NCBI GenBank assembly: GCA_910575615.1
Contig: CAJTEX010000004.1
Coordinates: 62,001-126,000, forward strand
DNA length: 64,000 nt
Source of the DNA: Bacteroidales bacterium
Lineage (GTDB): Bacteria > Bacteroidota > Bacteroidia > Bacteroidales > Muribaculaceae
Direction of reading: 5' to 3'
This document shows positions 44,773-53,641 of this stretch, one piece after another (positions within the stretch are counted from its first letter, which is position 1; each line of letters starts with the position of its first letter). The position numbers were made by a program, and so were the translations under genes. The notes under the pieces were generated by a model, which was not told where the DNA came from, made no database searches, and saw nothing but the letters and a program-made list of their open reading frames with translations.

Positions 44773-45285
44773 TCAATCATCGTCATGGTGCTTATGGTGT
44801 TTCTTGTGGTGTTTTTTATAATGCTTCATATAATGCTCTCTTTCTTTCTTGCGTTTCTTGGCCTGCTTTTTCAGATGTTTTTTGACATGTTTGTAGTAGT
44901 CTTCATAGAAGTCTTCCACATCATCGTCGTCGTAATCATAACCACCATACACCATCGCCCCATAGGGGACAGCATATAGCGGATAACTCTCAGCTACCGC
45001 CTTTCGGTAATGCCTGGCTGCCTTGCGGTATTCCTTGACAGCTTTCCGATAGTGTTTTCTTGCTGAACTTGCTCTCCCATAGTCAGGCACATATCCTGGC
45101 ATAAGAGGGACATGGACGTGTGGCCGTGGAGGAGGGGCTACCATCACCGGATAATAAGTAGAGACATTGGATACATCCACGCCCACTCCGTCCGAACCTG
45201 CGTGAAGCGAGAAAAATGTCTGTGCATCCGACATCGGCGAGCCAAGGACTGCCACAGCCATGCAGGCAATAATTGATTTTTTCAT
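44773..45285 (-). CDS. Secreted His/Lys-rich protein
   Basis: 170 aa. Signal peptide MKKSIIACMAVAVLGSPMSDAQ. The mature protein has a Pro/His-rich stretch (PPPRPHVHVPLMPGYVP), a repeated basic/Tyr segment (ARKHYRKAVKEYRKAARHYRKAV), an acidic patch (YDYDDDDVEDFYEDYY) and a C-terminal Lys/His tail (KHYKKHHKKHHKHHDDD). The tail could bind metal or polyanions. The stop codon's last base belongs to the 9-bp target duplication of the mobile element, so the insertion left the protein intact but removed its terminator hairpin. A start four codons upstream (45297) is possible. Confidence 0.7.
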   Translation of the reverse strand: MKKSIIACMAVAVLGSPMSDAQTFFSLHAGSDGVGVDVSNVSTYYPVMVAPPPRPHVHVPLMPGYVPDYGRASSARKHYRKAVKEYRKAARHYRKAVAESYPLYAVPYGAMVYGGYDYDDDDVEDFYEDYYKHVKKHLKKQAKKRKKEREHYMKHYKKHHKKHHKHHDDD

Positions 45286-45297
45286 AATGGAGAACAT

Positions 45298-45548
45298 TAT
45301 CTTTTACAGTAGCGAAATATCACTTTGAGGGAAACGCCATCCCCAACAGAGCAGATACCTGTCTTTAATACAAATATTTCAGCCGATTTGTTCTGCACAG
45401 ACTATGCACCACGGCCCTGCAGTCTACGCAAAACGGCAAAAGGCCCATAGTTACGCTCAAAAAGACATTGCGCCATCTCACGCCGCCCTGCGAAAAACTG
45501 CAGGTTGAGAGTTGGGTTGAGAGCTGGAGCCACTTTTTGTCCCGAAAA
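45298..45548. other. Intergenic stretch upstream of rpmH
   Basis: Between the divergent His/Lys-rich gene and the rpmH promoter I see no gene or consensus promoter. A short direct repeat, GGTTGAGAG, occurs twice around 45503-45525. Nothing else can be supported. Confidence 0.5.
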
Positions 45549-45580
45549 TTTGGTTTATTCCACAGAAAATGTTAATTTTG
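45549..45580 (+). promoter_or_regulatory. Promoter of rpmH
   Basis: TTTG at 45549-45552, 20-bp spacer, TAATTTTG at 45573-45580. Exact consensus; leader about 35 nt. Confidence 0.87.
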
Positions 45581-45620
45581 CACCTCGAATTGTGTAAACA
45601 ATAAAAAACAACATAGCGCT

Positions 45621-45776
45621 ATGAAAAGAACTTATCAGCCTTCCAACCGCAAGAGAGTGAACAAGCACGGTTTCCGTGAAAGAATGTCGACAGCTGATGG
45701 CCGCAAGGTCCTCGCCCGTCGTCGTGCCAAAGGCCGTGCCCGTCTTACAGTGTCCGACTCACTCAGCCGCAAGTAA
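45621..45776 (+). CDS. rpmH: 50S ribosomal protein L34
   Basis: 51 aa, starting [18 protein letters not shown] and ending SDSLSRK. L34 is a very basic late-assembly protein of the large subunit; the KRTYQPS start and HGFRERM / [16 protein letters not shown] segments are diagnostic. It has its own promoter and terminator. In many bacteria rpmH lies at the origin next to dnaA and rnpA; here neither is adjacent, which is usual for Bacteroidetes. Confidence 0.95.
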   Translation: MKRTYQPSNRKRVNKHGFRERMSTADGRKVLARRRAKGRARLTVSDSLSRK

Positions 45777-45818
45777 TACTCTTCGGATTCAAAGTCAGGC
45801 ATCCGGAGCCAGGCCTTG

Positions 45819-45875
45819 AAAAGCAACCGGCAACTATCCCTTGTGAATCAAGCGAAAGTTGCCGGTTGCTTTTTC
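45819..45875 (+). terminator. Terminator of rpmH
   Basis: A perfect 17-bp stem (45819-45835 with 45858-45874) with a 22-nt loop, ending in TTTTT. Confidence 0.88.
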
Positions 45876-45955
45876 ACGTATGAGGCCCGAACCTACAGGC
45901 TTATATGTTGTTCTTAATAATGGACTAATCGCAACAACATAAATATCAAACGCAT

Positions 45956-46414
45956 ATGAACACAGGAGAAATCATCCCCGACAATCTGGGTATAGATGAA
46001 GAAGGACGAATGGTCACAGCCTCTGGAGACTACGCCAACACCCCTTTAATCATCTACTTTTACCCCAAAGACAATACTCCAGGATGCACCGCAGAGGCTT
46101 GTGCCTTGCGTGATGGCTACAAGAGGTTGCGGGAACTGGGCTACCAGGTAATCGGCATCAACCGTGACACCCCGGCGTCTCATCTGAAATTCGCGGCCAA
46201 GCACGACTTGCCTTTCCCCTTGCTGACAGATGTCAGCGGCGAGGTCTGCGAAGCTTTCGGCGTATGGCAGATGAAGAAAATGTGTGGCCGCGAATATATG
46301 GGACTTGTGCGCACCACTTTCATAACCGACAACGACCATACAATAACCCATATTATCACAAAAGTCAACACCAAAGCCGCCGCCGAGCAGATTCTCGACA
46401 TCCTCGGCAAGTAA
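45956..46414 (+). CDS. bcp: Thiol peroxidase of the Bcp/PrxQ type
   Basis: 152 aa peroxiredoxin that reduces peroxides with thioredoxin. The motif TPGCTAEACALRD holds the peroxidatic C44 and the resolving C49, five residues apart as in classic Bcp. FYPKDNTP precedes it and NRDTPASHLKFAAKHDLPFPLL follows. The protein is cytoplasmic, single-gene. It protects an anaerobe from transient oxygen exposure. No consensus promoter seen in 45876-45955. Confidence 0.94.
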   Translation: MNTGEIIPDNLGIDEEGRMVTASGDYANTPLIIYFYPKDNTPGCTAEACALRDGYKRLRELGYQVIGINRDTPASHLKFAAKHDLPFPLLTDVSGEVCEAFGVWQMKKMCGREYMGLVRTTFITDNDHTITHIITKVNTKAAAEQILDILGK

Positions 46415-46432
46415 AACCGAAGCCATCGGCCA

Positions 46433-46480
46433 GAAACAAAAAAATCCGCCCCCGTTTTCGGGAAGCGGATTTTTTGTTTC
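46433..46480. terminator. Bidirectional terminator between bcp and the glycogen operon
   Basis: Arms 46433-46449 and 46465-46480 pair over 16 bp with one bulge; A-run on the left, T-run on the right. Confidence 0.9.
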
Positions 46481-46496
46481 GGTCACTGGCCCAGAA

Positions 46497-49052
46497 TCAG
46501 ATCCAGCGAGTGTATGCGAAGTCCATTCGGTGGGGCAACGCGGGGTTGACCGGATAAAGACGGTATCCGTAGCGGAACACGCCCGCATCCTTGAGTTTGG
46601 CATTGAGCTGGTATGTCAGCACGTTGCCTTCCTCTTTGATGACATCGAATGGTTTTGTGTAATGGAACTTGTCTTCGCCGTCCATCGACTTGTAGACCAC
46701 GAGTTCGAGACCAAGGTCTTTGCCCAGTCCATTGGTGTCAACGATAGCGCGCACAGTGTAGTCCGTCCCGGTAGTGGAGTTGGCGACATCGGAGGTCTCG
46801 ATGTCAAACACCTTGATTCCATCCCAAGCGGCAGCGACCTTCTCTTTCCAAGCCGCGATTTCCTTGGCCTTTGCATAGTTGTCGGCGGAGAGACGCTTGG
46901 TGCGGTCAGCCTCTTTGAGATAGAAGCGGTCGATATAGTCGTTGATCATTCGGGTCATCGTGAAATGAGGCGCGATCTTGGCGATGGAGCGTTTGATGTA
47001 CTGCACCCATTCAGGAGAGTATCCCTTGGAGTTCTTCGCGTAGTAGAGGGGCACAATCTCATTTTCGAGCATCGAATAGATTGTAGCGGCGTCGAGCTTG
47101 TCCTGCTGGCCCTGGTCGGTATAGGTACGCTTGTCGGTTAGGGCCCAGCCGGCATCCTCTGCAAAGCGGTATCCCTCATACCACCATCCGTCGAGCACTG
47201 AGAAGTTCAGCACACCGTTCATCTCTGCCTTCTCGCCGGAAGTTCCGGATGCTTCGAGGGGACGGGTCGGGGTATTGAGCCAGATATCGACTCCGGAAAC
47301 GAGTCGCTTGGCGACAATCATATTGTAGTCTTCGAGGAAGATGATCTTGCCGAGGAATTCAGGCATACGCGAGATTTCCATGATACGCTTGATCAGGCCC
47401 TGGCCGGCAGCATCAGCAGGATGCGCCTTCCCGGAGAAGACAAACTGCACGGGGAACTGCTCGTTGTTGACAATCTTCGACAGGCGTTCGAGATCGGTGA
47501 AGAGAAGGTGGGCACGCTTGTAGGTCGCGAAGCGGCGCGCGAAACCGATGATGAGAGCGTTGGGGTTGATTTTGTCGACAATCTTCATCACCGATGAGGG
47601 ATCGCCCTGGTTGGCAAGCCATTTTGCCTTGAAATCTTTCTTCACGAAATTGATGAACTTGTTTTTCATCGTCATTCGCATATTCCAGATTTCCTGGTCG
47701 GAGCATTTGAGGATGGCCTTCCAGTTGGCGGGATTGGCCTGGTTGTCAAACACCTCCTGGCCAAGTTTGTCGCCATAGAATTCTTTCCATTCAGAAGCGG
47801 CCCATGTAGGCATATGCACACCGTTGGTCACATAGCCGACGTGGCTTTCCTGCCAGTTGTAACCCTTCCAGATGCCGGCGAACATCTTCTTGGAGACCTC
47901 ACCGTGCAGCCAGCTCACACCGTTTGCCTCTTGGCATGTGTTGAGGGCGAAGACGCTCATCGAGAAACGCTCGTTGGTGTTGGGGTTCTCACGGCCCATG
48001 TTCATAAGGTCGTTCCAGGAGATACCGAGCTTGGCGGGGAAGCCACCCATGTATTTGCCGAAAAGGCCTTCATCGAAGTAGTCGTGGCCGGCAGGCACAG
48101 GGGTGTGGACGGTATAAAGGCTTGATGCGCGCACCAGTTCGAGCGCGACTTGGAAGTCGAGATGCTGCTCCTGCACGAAATCGACAAGACGCTGCAGGTT
48201 GAGCAGGGCGGCATGGCCCTCGTTGCAGTGGAACAGGTCGCTCTTGATGCCGAGTTTCTTGAGCATCAGCACACCACCGATACCGAGCAGGTATTCCTGC
48301 TTGATACGGTTTTCCCAGTCGCCGCCGTAGAGCTTGTGGGTGATGGGGCGGTCAAACTCCGAGTTCATCTCGAAGTCAGTGTCCATCAGATAGAGATTCA
48401 TACGGCCGACATTGACGCGCCACACATGGCTGTAAATGATTCGGTCGTGGTAGGGCACCTCAAGAATCATCGGACGGCCCGACTCCTCCATAACCTGCTC
48501 GATGGGGAGCTGGTTGAAGTTCTGGGGCTCATAATTTGCAATCTGCTGGCCATCCACGCTGAGTGTCTGCGAGAAGTAGCCGTAACGATAAAGGAAGCCG
48601 ACAGCTGTCATGGGCACGCGTGAGTCGGAAGCCTCCTTGATATAGTCGCCGGCAAGCACACCGAGGCCGCCGGAGTAGATTTTCAAGGCGTTGCAAAGGC
48701 CATACTCCATAGAGAAGTATGCCACTGAAGGCAAATCGTCACGCATCGGTTTTGCCATGTATTCCTTGAACATAGAATACACATGCTCGATGCGTTCCAT
48801 CATTTTTTTGTCGGCGATGACCTCCTCGAGGCGCTCAGAAGACAACTGCTGGAGGAGCATCACGGGGTTTTCACCGGTAGCGCGCCAAAGCTCCACATCG
48901 AGGTCGTGGAAGACTGCCTTGGCTTCGCTGTTCCAAACCCACCAAAGATTTTTGGCGATCTCTTCAAGAGACTTGAGTTTAGAGGGGAGGTCGGATTTCA
49001 CTGTAATGTCACGCCAGACGGGGACATTAGTGTTGCTGACTTGAAGTTTCAT
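46497..49052 (-). CDS. glgP: Alpha-glucan (glycogen/maltodextrin) phosphorylase, GT35
   Basis: 851 aa. It releases glucose 1-phosphate from glycogen or maltodextrin. An N-terminal DUF3417-like region ([16 protein letters not shown]) leads into the catalytic domains: [51 protein letters not shown], and the PLP-lysine segment [19 protein letters not shown] (Lys in GEKAE). This is the short type 2 phosphorylase (TIGR02094-like), not the E. coli GlgP type. I used the ATG at 49052, where homology begins. It is 85 bp downstream of the synthase gene and belongs to the same operon. Confidence 0.94.
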   Translation of the reverse strand: MKLQVSNTNVPVWRDITVKSDLPSKLKSLEEIAKNLWWVWNSEAKAVFHDLDVELWRATGENPVMLLQQLSSERLEEVIADKKMMERIEHVYSMFKEYMAKPMRDDLPSVAYFSMEYGLCNALKIYSGGLGVLAGDYIKEASDSRVPMTAVGFLYRYGYFSQTLSVDGQQIANYEPQNFNQLPIEQVMEESGRPMILEVPYHDRIIYSHVWRVNVGRMNLYLMDTDFEMNSEFDRPITHKLYGGDWENRIKQEYLLGIGGVLMLKKLGIKSDLFHCNEGHAALLNLQRLVDFVQEQHLDFQVALELVRASSLYTVHTPVPAGHDYFDEGLFGKYMGGFPAKLGISWNDLMNMGRENPNTNERFSMSVFALNTCQEANGVSWLHGEVSKKMFAGIWKGYNWQESHVGYVTNGVHMPTWAASEWKEFYGDKLGQEVFDNQANPANWKAILKCSDQEIWNMRMTMKNKFINFVKKDFKAKWLANQGDPSSVMKIVDKINPNALIIGFARRFATYKRAHLLFTDLERLSKIVNNEQFPVQFVFSGKAHPADAAGQGLIKRIMEISRMPEFLGKIIFLEDYNMIVAKRLVSGVDIWLNTPTRPLEASGTSGEKAEMNGVLNFSVLDGWWYEGYRFAEDAGWALTDKRTYTDQGQQDKLDAATIYSMLENEIVPLYYAKNSKGYSPEWVQYIKRSIAKIAPHFTMTRMINDYIDRFYLKEADRTKRLSADNYAKAKEIAAWKEKVAAAWDGIKVFDIETSDVANSTTGTDYTVRAIVDTNGLGKDLGLELVVYKSMDGEDKFHYTKPFDVIKEEGNVLTYQLNAKLKDAGVFRYGYRLYPVNPALPHRMDFAYTRWI

Positions 49053-49137
49053 GTAGTGAGATGGTGTATAGTTTTGTGTGATTGTTTTTATATAGATGAA
49101 TGTAATCTCTCGTTGCGTCACCTGTTGTCAGATCGCG

Positions 49138-50817
49138 TCAGCCATGGAGTTGCTCGTCACGCCGCTTGTCTGCGGCCGCGAGCGCCATACGGAAGGCATC
49201 GACATAATAGGTGATGAAATAATCCCATTCGGCTTTTGACGCAGTCTCCCTGGCGGCAGCGGAATCCGCGGCAATCACATCGGGGGATGCAGTCGACATC
49301 GACAACATCGAATCAGCCAAAGCTTTCACGACTTCATGATAGTTTGAGTCGTTGTGAGGAATCACGACAACGCCGCTTTTGTCAAATCCATTCTGTCCGG
49401 AAGAAAGCACCCATTGGCCGAATCCGGAAAGAGATGTAGTGACAGTGGGAACGCCAAACGCGACGCTTTCCAGAGGTGTATATCCCCATGGCTCGTAATA
49501 TGACGGGAACACCGTCAGGTCAAGCCCAGCGAGTATGTCATAGTATGACATATCCAGTATTCCGTCATTGCCAGTGAGGTAACAGGGGACGTAGACCACC
49601 TGCACCTTGGATTCCCCGTTTGTGGAATTGAACCCGAGCTGACGGACACGATTCAATATGACATCATCATCAGGATTGTTGAGATCATGGGTTATCACAG
49701 GCTCGGCCAAAGGCGAGGCAGGCATATCTAAATCCGCATCCATCGCCTCCTTCAAATCAGCCCTCGGAGCCTTGGGCCACGCTGGCACCAATATATATAG
49801 GAGAAGATTCCGCGAGGGAGCCATGTCTTTGATCATCCGCGCAGCATCCAGGAAGGCATCTATACCTTTGTTGCGGAACTCGCAGCGGCCCGAAGTGGCC
49901 ACAACAAATGTGTCATCGGGCAACTCGCGTCCACACAGCTTAGAGCCGACGTTGAGCATAGCCTTGCGTGCAGCCTGACGCGCACGCTTCTGACGTATTT
50001 TCGTTGGAGCCCAATCTGCCGGGAAACCATTAGGGGTGACTACATCTGGGCGGCGATCAAGAAGTTGCTCACATTCGGCAGCAGTGACATCGCTGACCGT
50101 GGTGAAACAGTCTGCGGCATGGGCGGCGGCCTTCTCAAGGGAGTGCTTCGACTCTATGTTCAGCTCACGAGCCATCTGGTCTCCGTTGTAACCGGGGAGA
50201 TAATCATACAGAGGCTTGCCGTTGCCACAAATGCTTCGTCCTATGGATGTGGCGTGGGTCGTGAAGATGGTTCCCACGAATGGCACCTTCCATTTGGTGT
50301 ACAGAAGCCCCATGCCGGTGGTCCACTCATCAAAATGGGCCAGGACATTCTTATGGCGCATACGCTTGTAAGAGCATATGCTCTCGATGACAGCTCCGGC
50401 AGCAAGCGCGAACGCGCATCCTTCGTCATAGTCACCATAGGCATACAGGGAATCCACGCCGAAGCGCGCCCACATTTCACCATAATAATAATCCTTTAGC
50501 CTGTACATACCCTGGAAATTGACCAGAATCACTATCGGCTTGCCGGGTATGTTCCATCTGCCTACTCTCACAGACACACCTTCAGGAAGAAGGGCTTTGT
50601 CGCGCCAAGGCTTGAGAAGAGATGGCACCTCCGAGAAATAAGGGGAGGGATTGTCTTCGGTCCAGACATCAGGGCCGATGAATATCGTTTTATCTTTGTA
50701 TAGATTCTGGAGAGTCTGGGCTTTTGTAGATAAAACGGTATAAATACCTCCTATTTTATTACAAACCTCCCAGCTCGTCTCAAAAATCATATCAAGATTC
50801 ACGGGGTCAAACTTCAT
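49138..50817 (-). CDS. Glycogen synthase, GT3-like (eukaryotic GYS type)
   Basis: 559 aa. It elongates glycogen from UDP- (or ADP-) glucose. The N-terminus FETSWEVCNKIGGIYTVLSTKA and TTHATSIGRSICG, plus TVSDVTAAECEQLL and VVTPNGF, are the hallmarks of GT3 rather than the GT5 GlgA family. FPSYYEPWGYTPLESVAFGVPTV gives the E-x-x-G-Y-T-P acceptor loop. The 559-residue length lacks the long regulatory tails of animal GYS. It is the first gene of a synthase-phosphorylase operon, so synthesis and breakdown are coexpressed. Confidence 0.92.
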   Translation of the reverse strand: MKFDPVNLDMIFETSWEVCNKIGGIYTVLSTKAQTLQNLYKDKTIFIGPDVWTEDNPSPYFSEVPSLLKPWRDKALLPEGVSVRVGRWNIPGKPIVILVNFQGMYRLKDYYYGEMWARFGVDSLYAYGDYDEGCAFALAAGAVIESICSYKRMRHKNVLAHFDEWTTGMGLLYTKWKVPFVGTIFTTHATSIGRSICGNGKPLYDYLPGYNGDQMARELNIESKHSLEKAAAHAADCFTTVSDVTAAECEQLLDRRPDVVTPNGFPADWAPTKIRQKRARQAARKAMLNVGSKLCGRELPDDTFVVATSGRCEFRNKGIDAFLDAARMIKDMAPSRNLLLYILVPAWPKAPRADLKEAMDADLDMPASPLAEPVITHDLNNPDDDVILNRVRQLGFNSTNGESKVQVVYVPCYLTGNDGILDMSYYDILAGLDLTVFPSYYEPWGYTPLESVAFGVPTVTTSLSGFGQWVLSSGQNGFDKSGVVVIPHNDSNYHEVVKALADSMLSMSTASPDVIAADSAAARETASKAEWDYFITYYVDAFRMALAAADKRRDEQLHG

Positions 50818-50858
50818 ATGGAAAATTCAGTTTGTTGTAAATTGTCCTGTTTAGGGTG

Positions 50859-50891
50859 CAAAGGTAATCATTATTTTCTCATTAATGCAAA
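50859..50891 (-). promoter_or_regulatory. Promoter of the glycogen synthase-phosphorylase operon
   Basis: Minus strand: TTTG (plus 50888-50891), 21-bp spacer, TACCTTTG (plus 50859-50866). Exact boxes. Leader about 35 nt. Confidence 0.8.
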
Positions 50892-50960
50892 TTTTATCCA
50901 TAAAAATCCCAATCCTGTAATAAAATAATGCTACCGAAATTCACAAAATATTCCGATTTA

Positions 50961-50992
50961 TTTGTTTTTTCGGGCGGTTTTCGTTAATTTTG
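50961..50992 (+). promoter_or_regulatory. Promoter of the HIRAN-LuxR-holB operon
   Basis: TTTG at 50961-50964, 20-bp spacer, TAATTTTG at 50985-50992. Exact consensus. The leader of ~105 nt is AT-rich and unstructured. The rest of 50867-51105 is AT-rich intergenic DNA. Confidence 0.82.
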
Positions 50993-51105
50993 GAGTTGAA
51001 ATCATAAAGATATACGGACTAAATAAAAAATATTTTCATTTATCCGTATTTGTTTTTCGTTTTTAAATCGAGCCTTCAACACGGCGTCGCCTTTGCAGCA
51101 AAAAA

Positions 51106-51462
51106 ATGATGAACAGAGACAGAGTCTATTTTCTTGACACATATGTCGCGGGGCGTCTCTACGGAGATGCCGACCTGGCGTGGCCCCACCTAAGGGTCGG
51201 GCAAAGAATATCGCTTGTCAGGGAAGACGACAACGAGAAAGACCCTGGCGCGATTGCGTTGCACGTACGATATGGGGACGAGACGGCAAAGCTCGGCTAT
51301 GTCCCGCTGCGGAAAAACCAACCGCTGGCCTTGTTGCTTGACATGGGATGGGGAGAGGCATTTGAAGCAACCATATCCAAGCTTGACCCCACAGCCACAT
51401 ACGACCGCCAGATTGGCGTCACAATCAGAATATTAAGAAACAACAGATATGGGAAGCCCTGA
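51106..51462 (+). CDS. HIRAN-domain protein
   Basis: 118 aa, the whole protein is one HIRAN domain: YVAGRLYGDADLAWPHLRVG, LVREDDNEKDPGAIALHV, KLGYVPLRKNQPLALLLDMG. In eukaryotic HLTF and bacterial helicase fusions the domain recognises DNA ends or damaged DNA. Stand-alone bacterial copies are frequent in Bacteroidetes and their role is not defined. The gene precedes the hemerythrin-LuxR gene by 40 bp in the operon leading to DNA replication and repair genes. Confidence 0.85.
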   Translation: MMNRDRVYFLDTYVAGRLYGDADLAWPHLRVGQRISLVREDDNEKDPGAIALHVRYGDETAKLGYVPLRKNQPLALLLDMGWGEAFEATISKLDPTATYDRQIGVTIRILRNNRYGKP

Positions 51463-51502
51463 CTCCAGCACGACAGCATTTTGTTACAGCCCGACGCAGA
51501 CC

Positions 51503-52474
51503 ATGCGCTCGATAATCTCAGACAACTCATTGCTGCTCATGGCATTGAGCCGTTTCGGCATACCATTGGGATTTGGCGACAAGACCGTGGAACAAGTATG
51601 TATGGACCAAGGCATAGACTGCTCCACATTCCTGACGGTCGCAGATTACATATCCGGCCACGCATATTCACCTGACGACATCGACCTCGAACAGCTGATG
51701 GCGTATCTGAAAAAGGCTCACAGCTACTTCCTCGACTTCCAGCTGCCAATGATACGCCGCAAACTGCTCGAAGCCATCGATATTTCAGGCGTTGACTCTA
51801 TCGGCTTTCTCATTTTAAGGTTTTACGACGATTACGCTACAGAAGTACGCACCCATATGGAAGTGGAGAATGACCACGTGTTTCCATATGTCGCAGCCTT
51901 GCTCGAAGGGACTCTTGACAAGAATTTCTCAATCGAGTCTTACGCCAAAGGCCATGCCCACATTTCACCCAAGCTCCAGGAGTTGAAAGACATCATCGTG
52001 AGATATTACCCGGAGAATTCCAATGACCTGCTGACATCCGCCCTGTTTGACATCATCACCTGCGAGCAAGACCTGAGCGCACACTGCATGGCAGAGGACG
52101 ACCTGTTCATACCGGCTGTGAGCCGCCTGGAAAAGAAAATTGAAACCGAGGAAATAAAAAAGATCTCCGAGGAAAGAAGTGCGCCCGATGAGGACATCGA
52201 CGCCAAGTCATCCGACAACACAGACTCAACAACAGACGCGGAAAAGCTCAGCACACTCTCTGAAAGGGAAAAAGAGATTGTGTGTCTCATCGCCAAAGGA
52301 TTGACCAACAAGGAAATCGCGAGCCAGCTGTACCTGTCGGTCCACACCGTGGCGACTCACCGGCGCAACATAAGCGGCAAACTGCGCATCCATTCACCTG
52401 CCGGCCTGACGATCTTCGCGATAGTCAACGGCTTGCTGCCAATCGCTGATATTCCACGTTCCAGAATCCAATGA
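51503..52474 (+). CDS. Hemerythrin-domain LuxR-type transcription regulator
   Basis: 323 aa. Residues ~1-45 (MRSIISDNSLLLMALSRFGI...) match the ScdA/RIC-type N-terminal region, followed by a hemerythrin-like helical bundle with a diiron ligand set: H73, H118-x3-E122, H151/H153 and H194-x3-E198. A charged linker (SEERSAPDEDIDAKSSDN) leads to a GerE/LuxR helix-turn-helix at ~255-310 (LSEREKEIVCLIAKGLTNKEIA). The fusion predicts an O2-, NO- or redox-responsive regulator. A start at 51449 would overlap the HIRAN gene; homology favours 51503. Targets unknown. Confidence 0.85.
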   Translation: MRSIISDNSLLLMALSRFGIPLGFGDKTVEQVCMDQGIDCSTFLTVADYISGHAYSPDDIDLEQLMAYLKKAHSYFLDFQLPMIRRKLLEAIDISGVDSIGFLILRFYDDYATEVRTHMEVENDHVFPYVAALLEGTLDKNFSIESYAKGHAHISPKLQELKDIIVRYYPENSNDLLTSALFDIITCEQDLSAHCMAEDDLFIPAVSRLEKKIETEEIKKISEERSAPDEDIDAKSSDNTDSTTDAEKLSTLSEREKEIVCLIAKGLTNKEIASQLYLSVHTVATHRRNISGKLRIHSPAGLTIFAIVNGLLPIADIPRSRIQ

Positions 52475-52522
52475 AACAAAGGCATCGACAGATGTCTCCT
52501 CCCTTCACAACTCCGATTCCCC

Positions 52523-53641
52523 ATGAAATTCGCAGACATACCAGGCCACGAACCCACCAAGGAACGCCTCCGGGCAATGGCCGACAATGACCGGCTTCCA
52601 CACGCGATTATAATCGAGGGCCCTCCCGGAATCGGGAAATTCGCCATCGCACGCGCTGCCGCCCAATACATACACTGCACCAACCGCAACAACGGCGATT
52701 CCTGCGGACGATGTCCGTCATGTGTGCAGCACCAATCATTCAACCATATCGACACCATATATTCCTTTCCGGTGTTGAAATCGGCCGGAGGTGCCGTCAG
52801 CGACGATTTTATGCCGCTATGGAAGGAATTCCTTGGCGAAAGCCCGTATATGGATTTTGAATTGTGGCAGAAAATGCTCGGCAATCCAAACGGGCAACCC
52901 GTCATATACGTCGACGAGTCTCAGGAAATCATACGCAAACTTTCATTCACCTCCCATGGCTCTTCCTGCAAGATCGTCTTGATGTGGTTGCCTGAGAAGA
53001 TGAACATTCAATGCGCCAACAAGCTTCTCAAACTGATAGAGGAACCATTGCCTGGCGTGAAATTCATATTCGTGTCAAACAAACCAGGCGAGATACTGCC
53101 CACCATATATTCGCGTCTCCAGCGCATAGAGACAAGACGACTCGCCGACAGCGAGGTGGCCCAACGTCTGCAATCCGAAAACGGCATGGGCACGGAAGAC
53201 GCCATGGCTCTGGCGCATCTTGCAAGCGGCAGCATGCTGTCTGCCCAAAAAGCCCTGTCTGCAAATGGCGAAAACCAGGATTTCCTTGCTTTGTTCCAGA
53301 AACTAATGAGGCTTGCTTACCAGCGTAAGATTGGATTGCTCAAGAAATGGAGCCAGGACGCAGCAGCATTGGGACGAGAGCCTGCGGCCCGGTTCTGCGC
53401 ATACTGCCAGCGACAGGTTCGTGAGAACTTCATCGCCAACCTGAAAATTGCCCAGTTGAATTACCTCAACCGTGAGGAGCTTGCGTTCAGCCGTAATTTT
53501 TCACCATTCATCAACGAAAAAAATGTCGAGCAACTCTCCAGACTGTTCAACGAGGCCCGCGAGGATATCACGGCAAACGGCAACGGGAAAATCATATTTT
53601 TCGACGTGGCCGTGAAGGTAATTCTGCTTTTGAAAAGATGA
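52523..53641 (+). CDS. holB: DNA polymerase III subunit delta'
   Basis: 372 aa. Clamp-loader ATPase-fold subunit. N-terminus DIPGHEPTKERLRAMA; P-loop GPPGIGKFAIARA at ~34-46; zinc-module cysteines SCGRCPSC; IYVDESQEI in place of a Walker B; SSCKIVLMWLPEKMNIQCANKLLKLIEEP, the usual delta' SRC-like region. The stop overlaps the next start (ATGA). Confidence 0.9.
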   Translation: MKFADIPGHEPTKERLRAMADNDRLPHAIIIEGPPGIGKFAIARAAAQYIHCTNRNNGDSCGRCPSCVQHQSFNHIDTIYSFPVLKSAGGAVSDDFMPLWKEFLGESPYMDFELWQKMLGNPNGQPVIYVDESQEIIRKLSFTSHGSSCKIVLMWLPEKMNIQCANKLLKLIEEPLPGVKFIFVSNKPGEILPTIYSRLQRIETRRLADSEVAQRLQSENGMGTEDAMALAHLASGSMLSAQKALSANGENQDFLALFQKLMRLAYQRKIGLLKKWSQDAAALGREPAARFCAYCQRQVRENFIANLKIAQLNYLNREELAFSRNFSPFINEKNVEQLSRLFNEAREDITANGNGKIIFFDVAVKVILLLKR

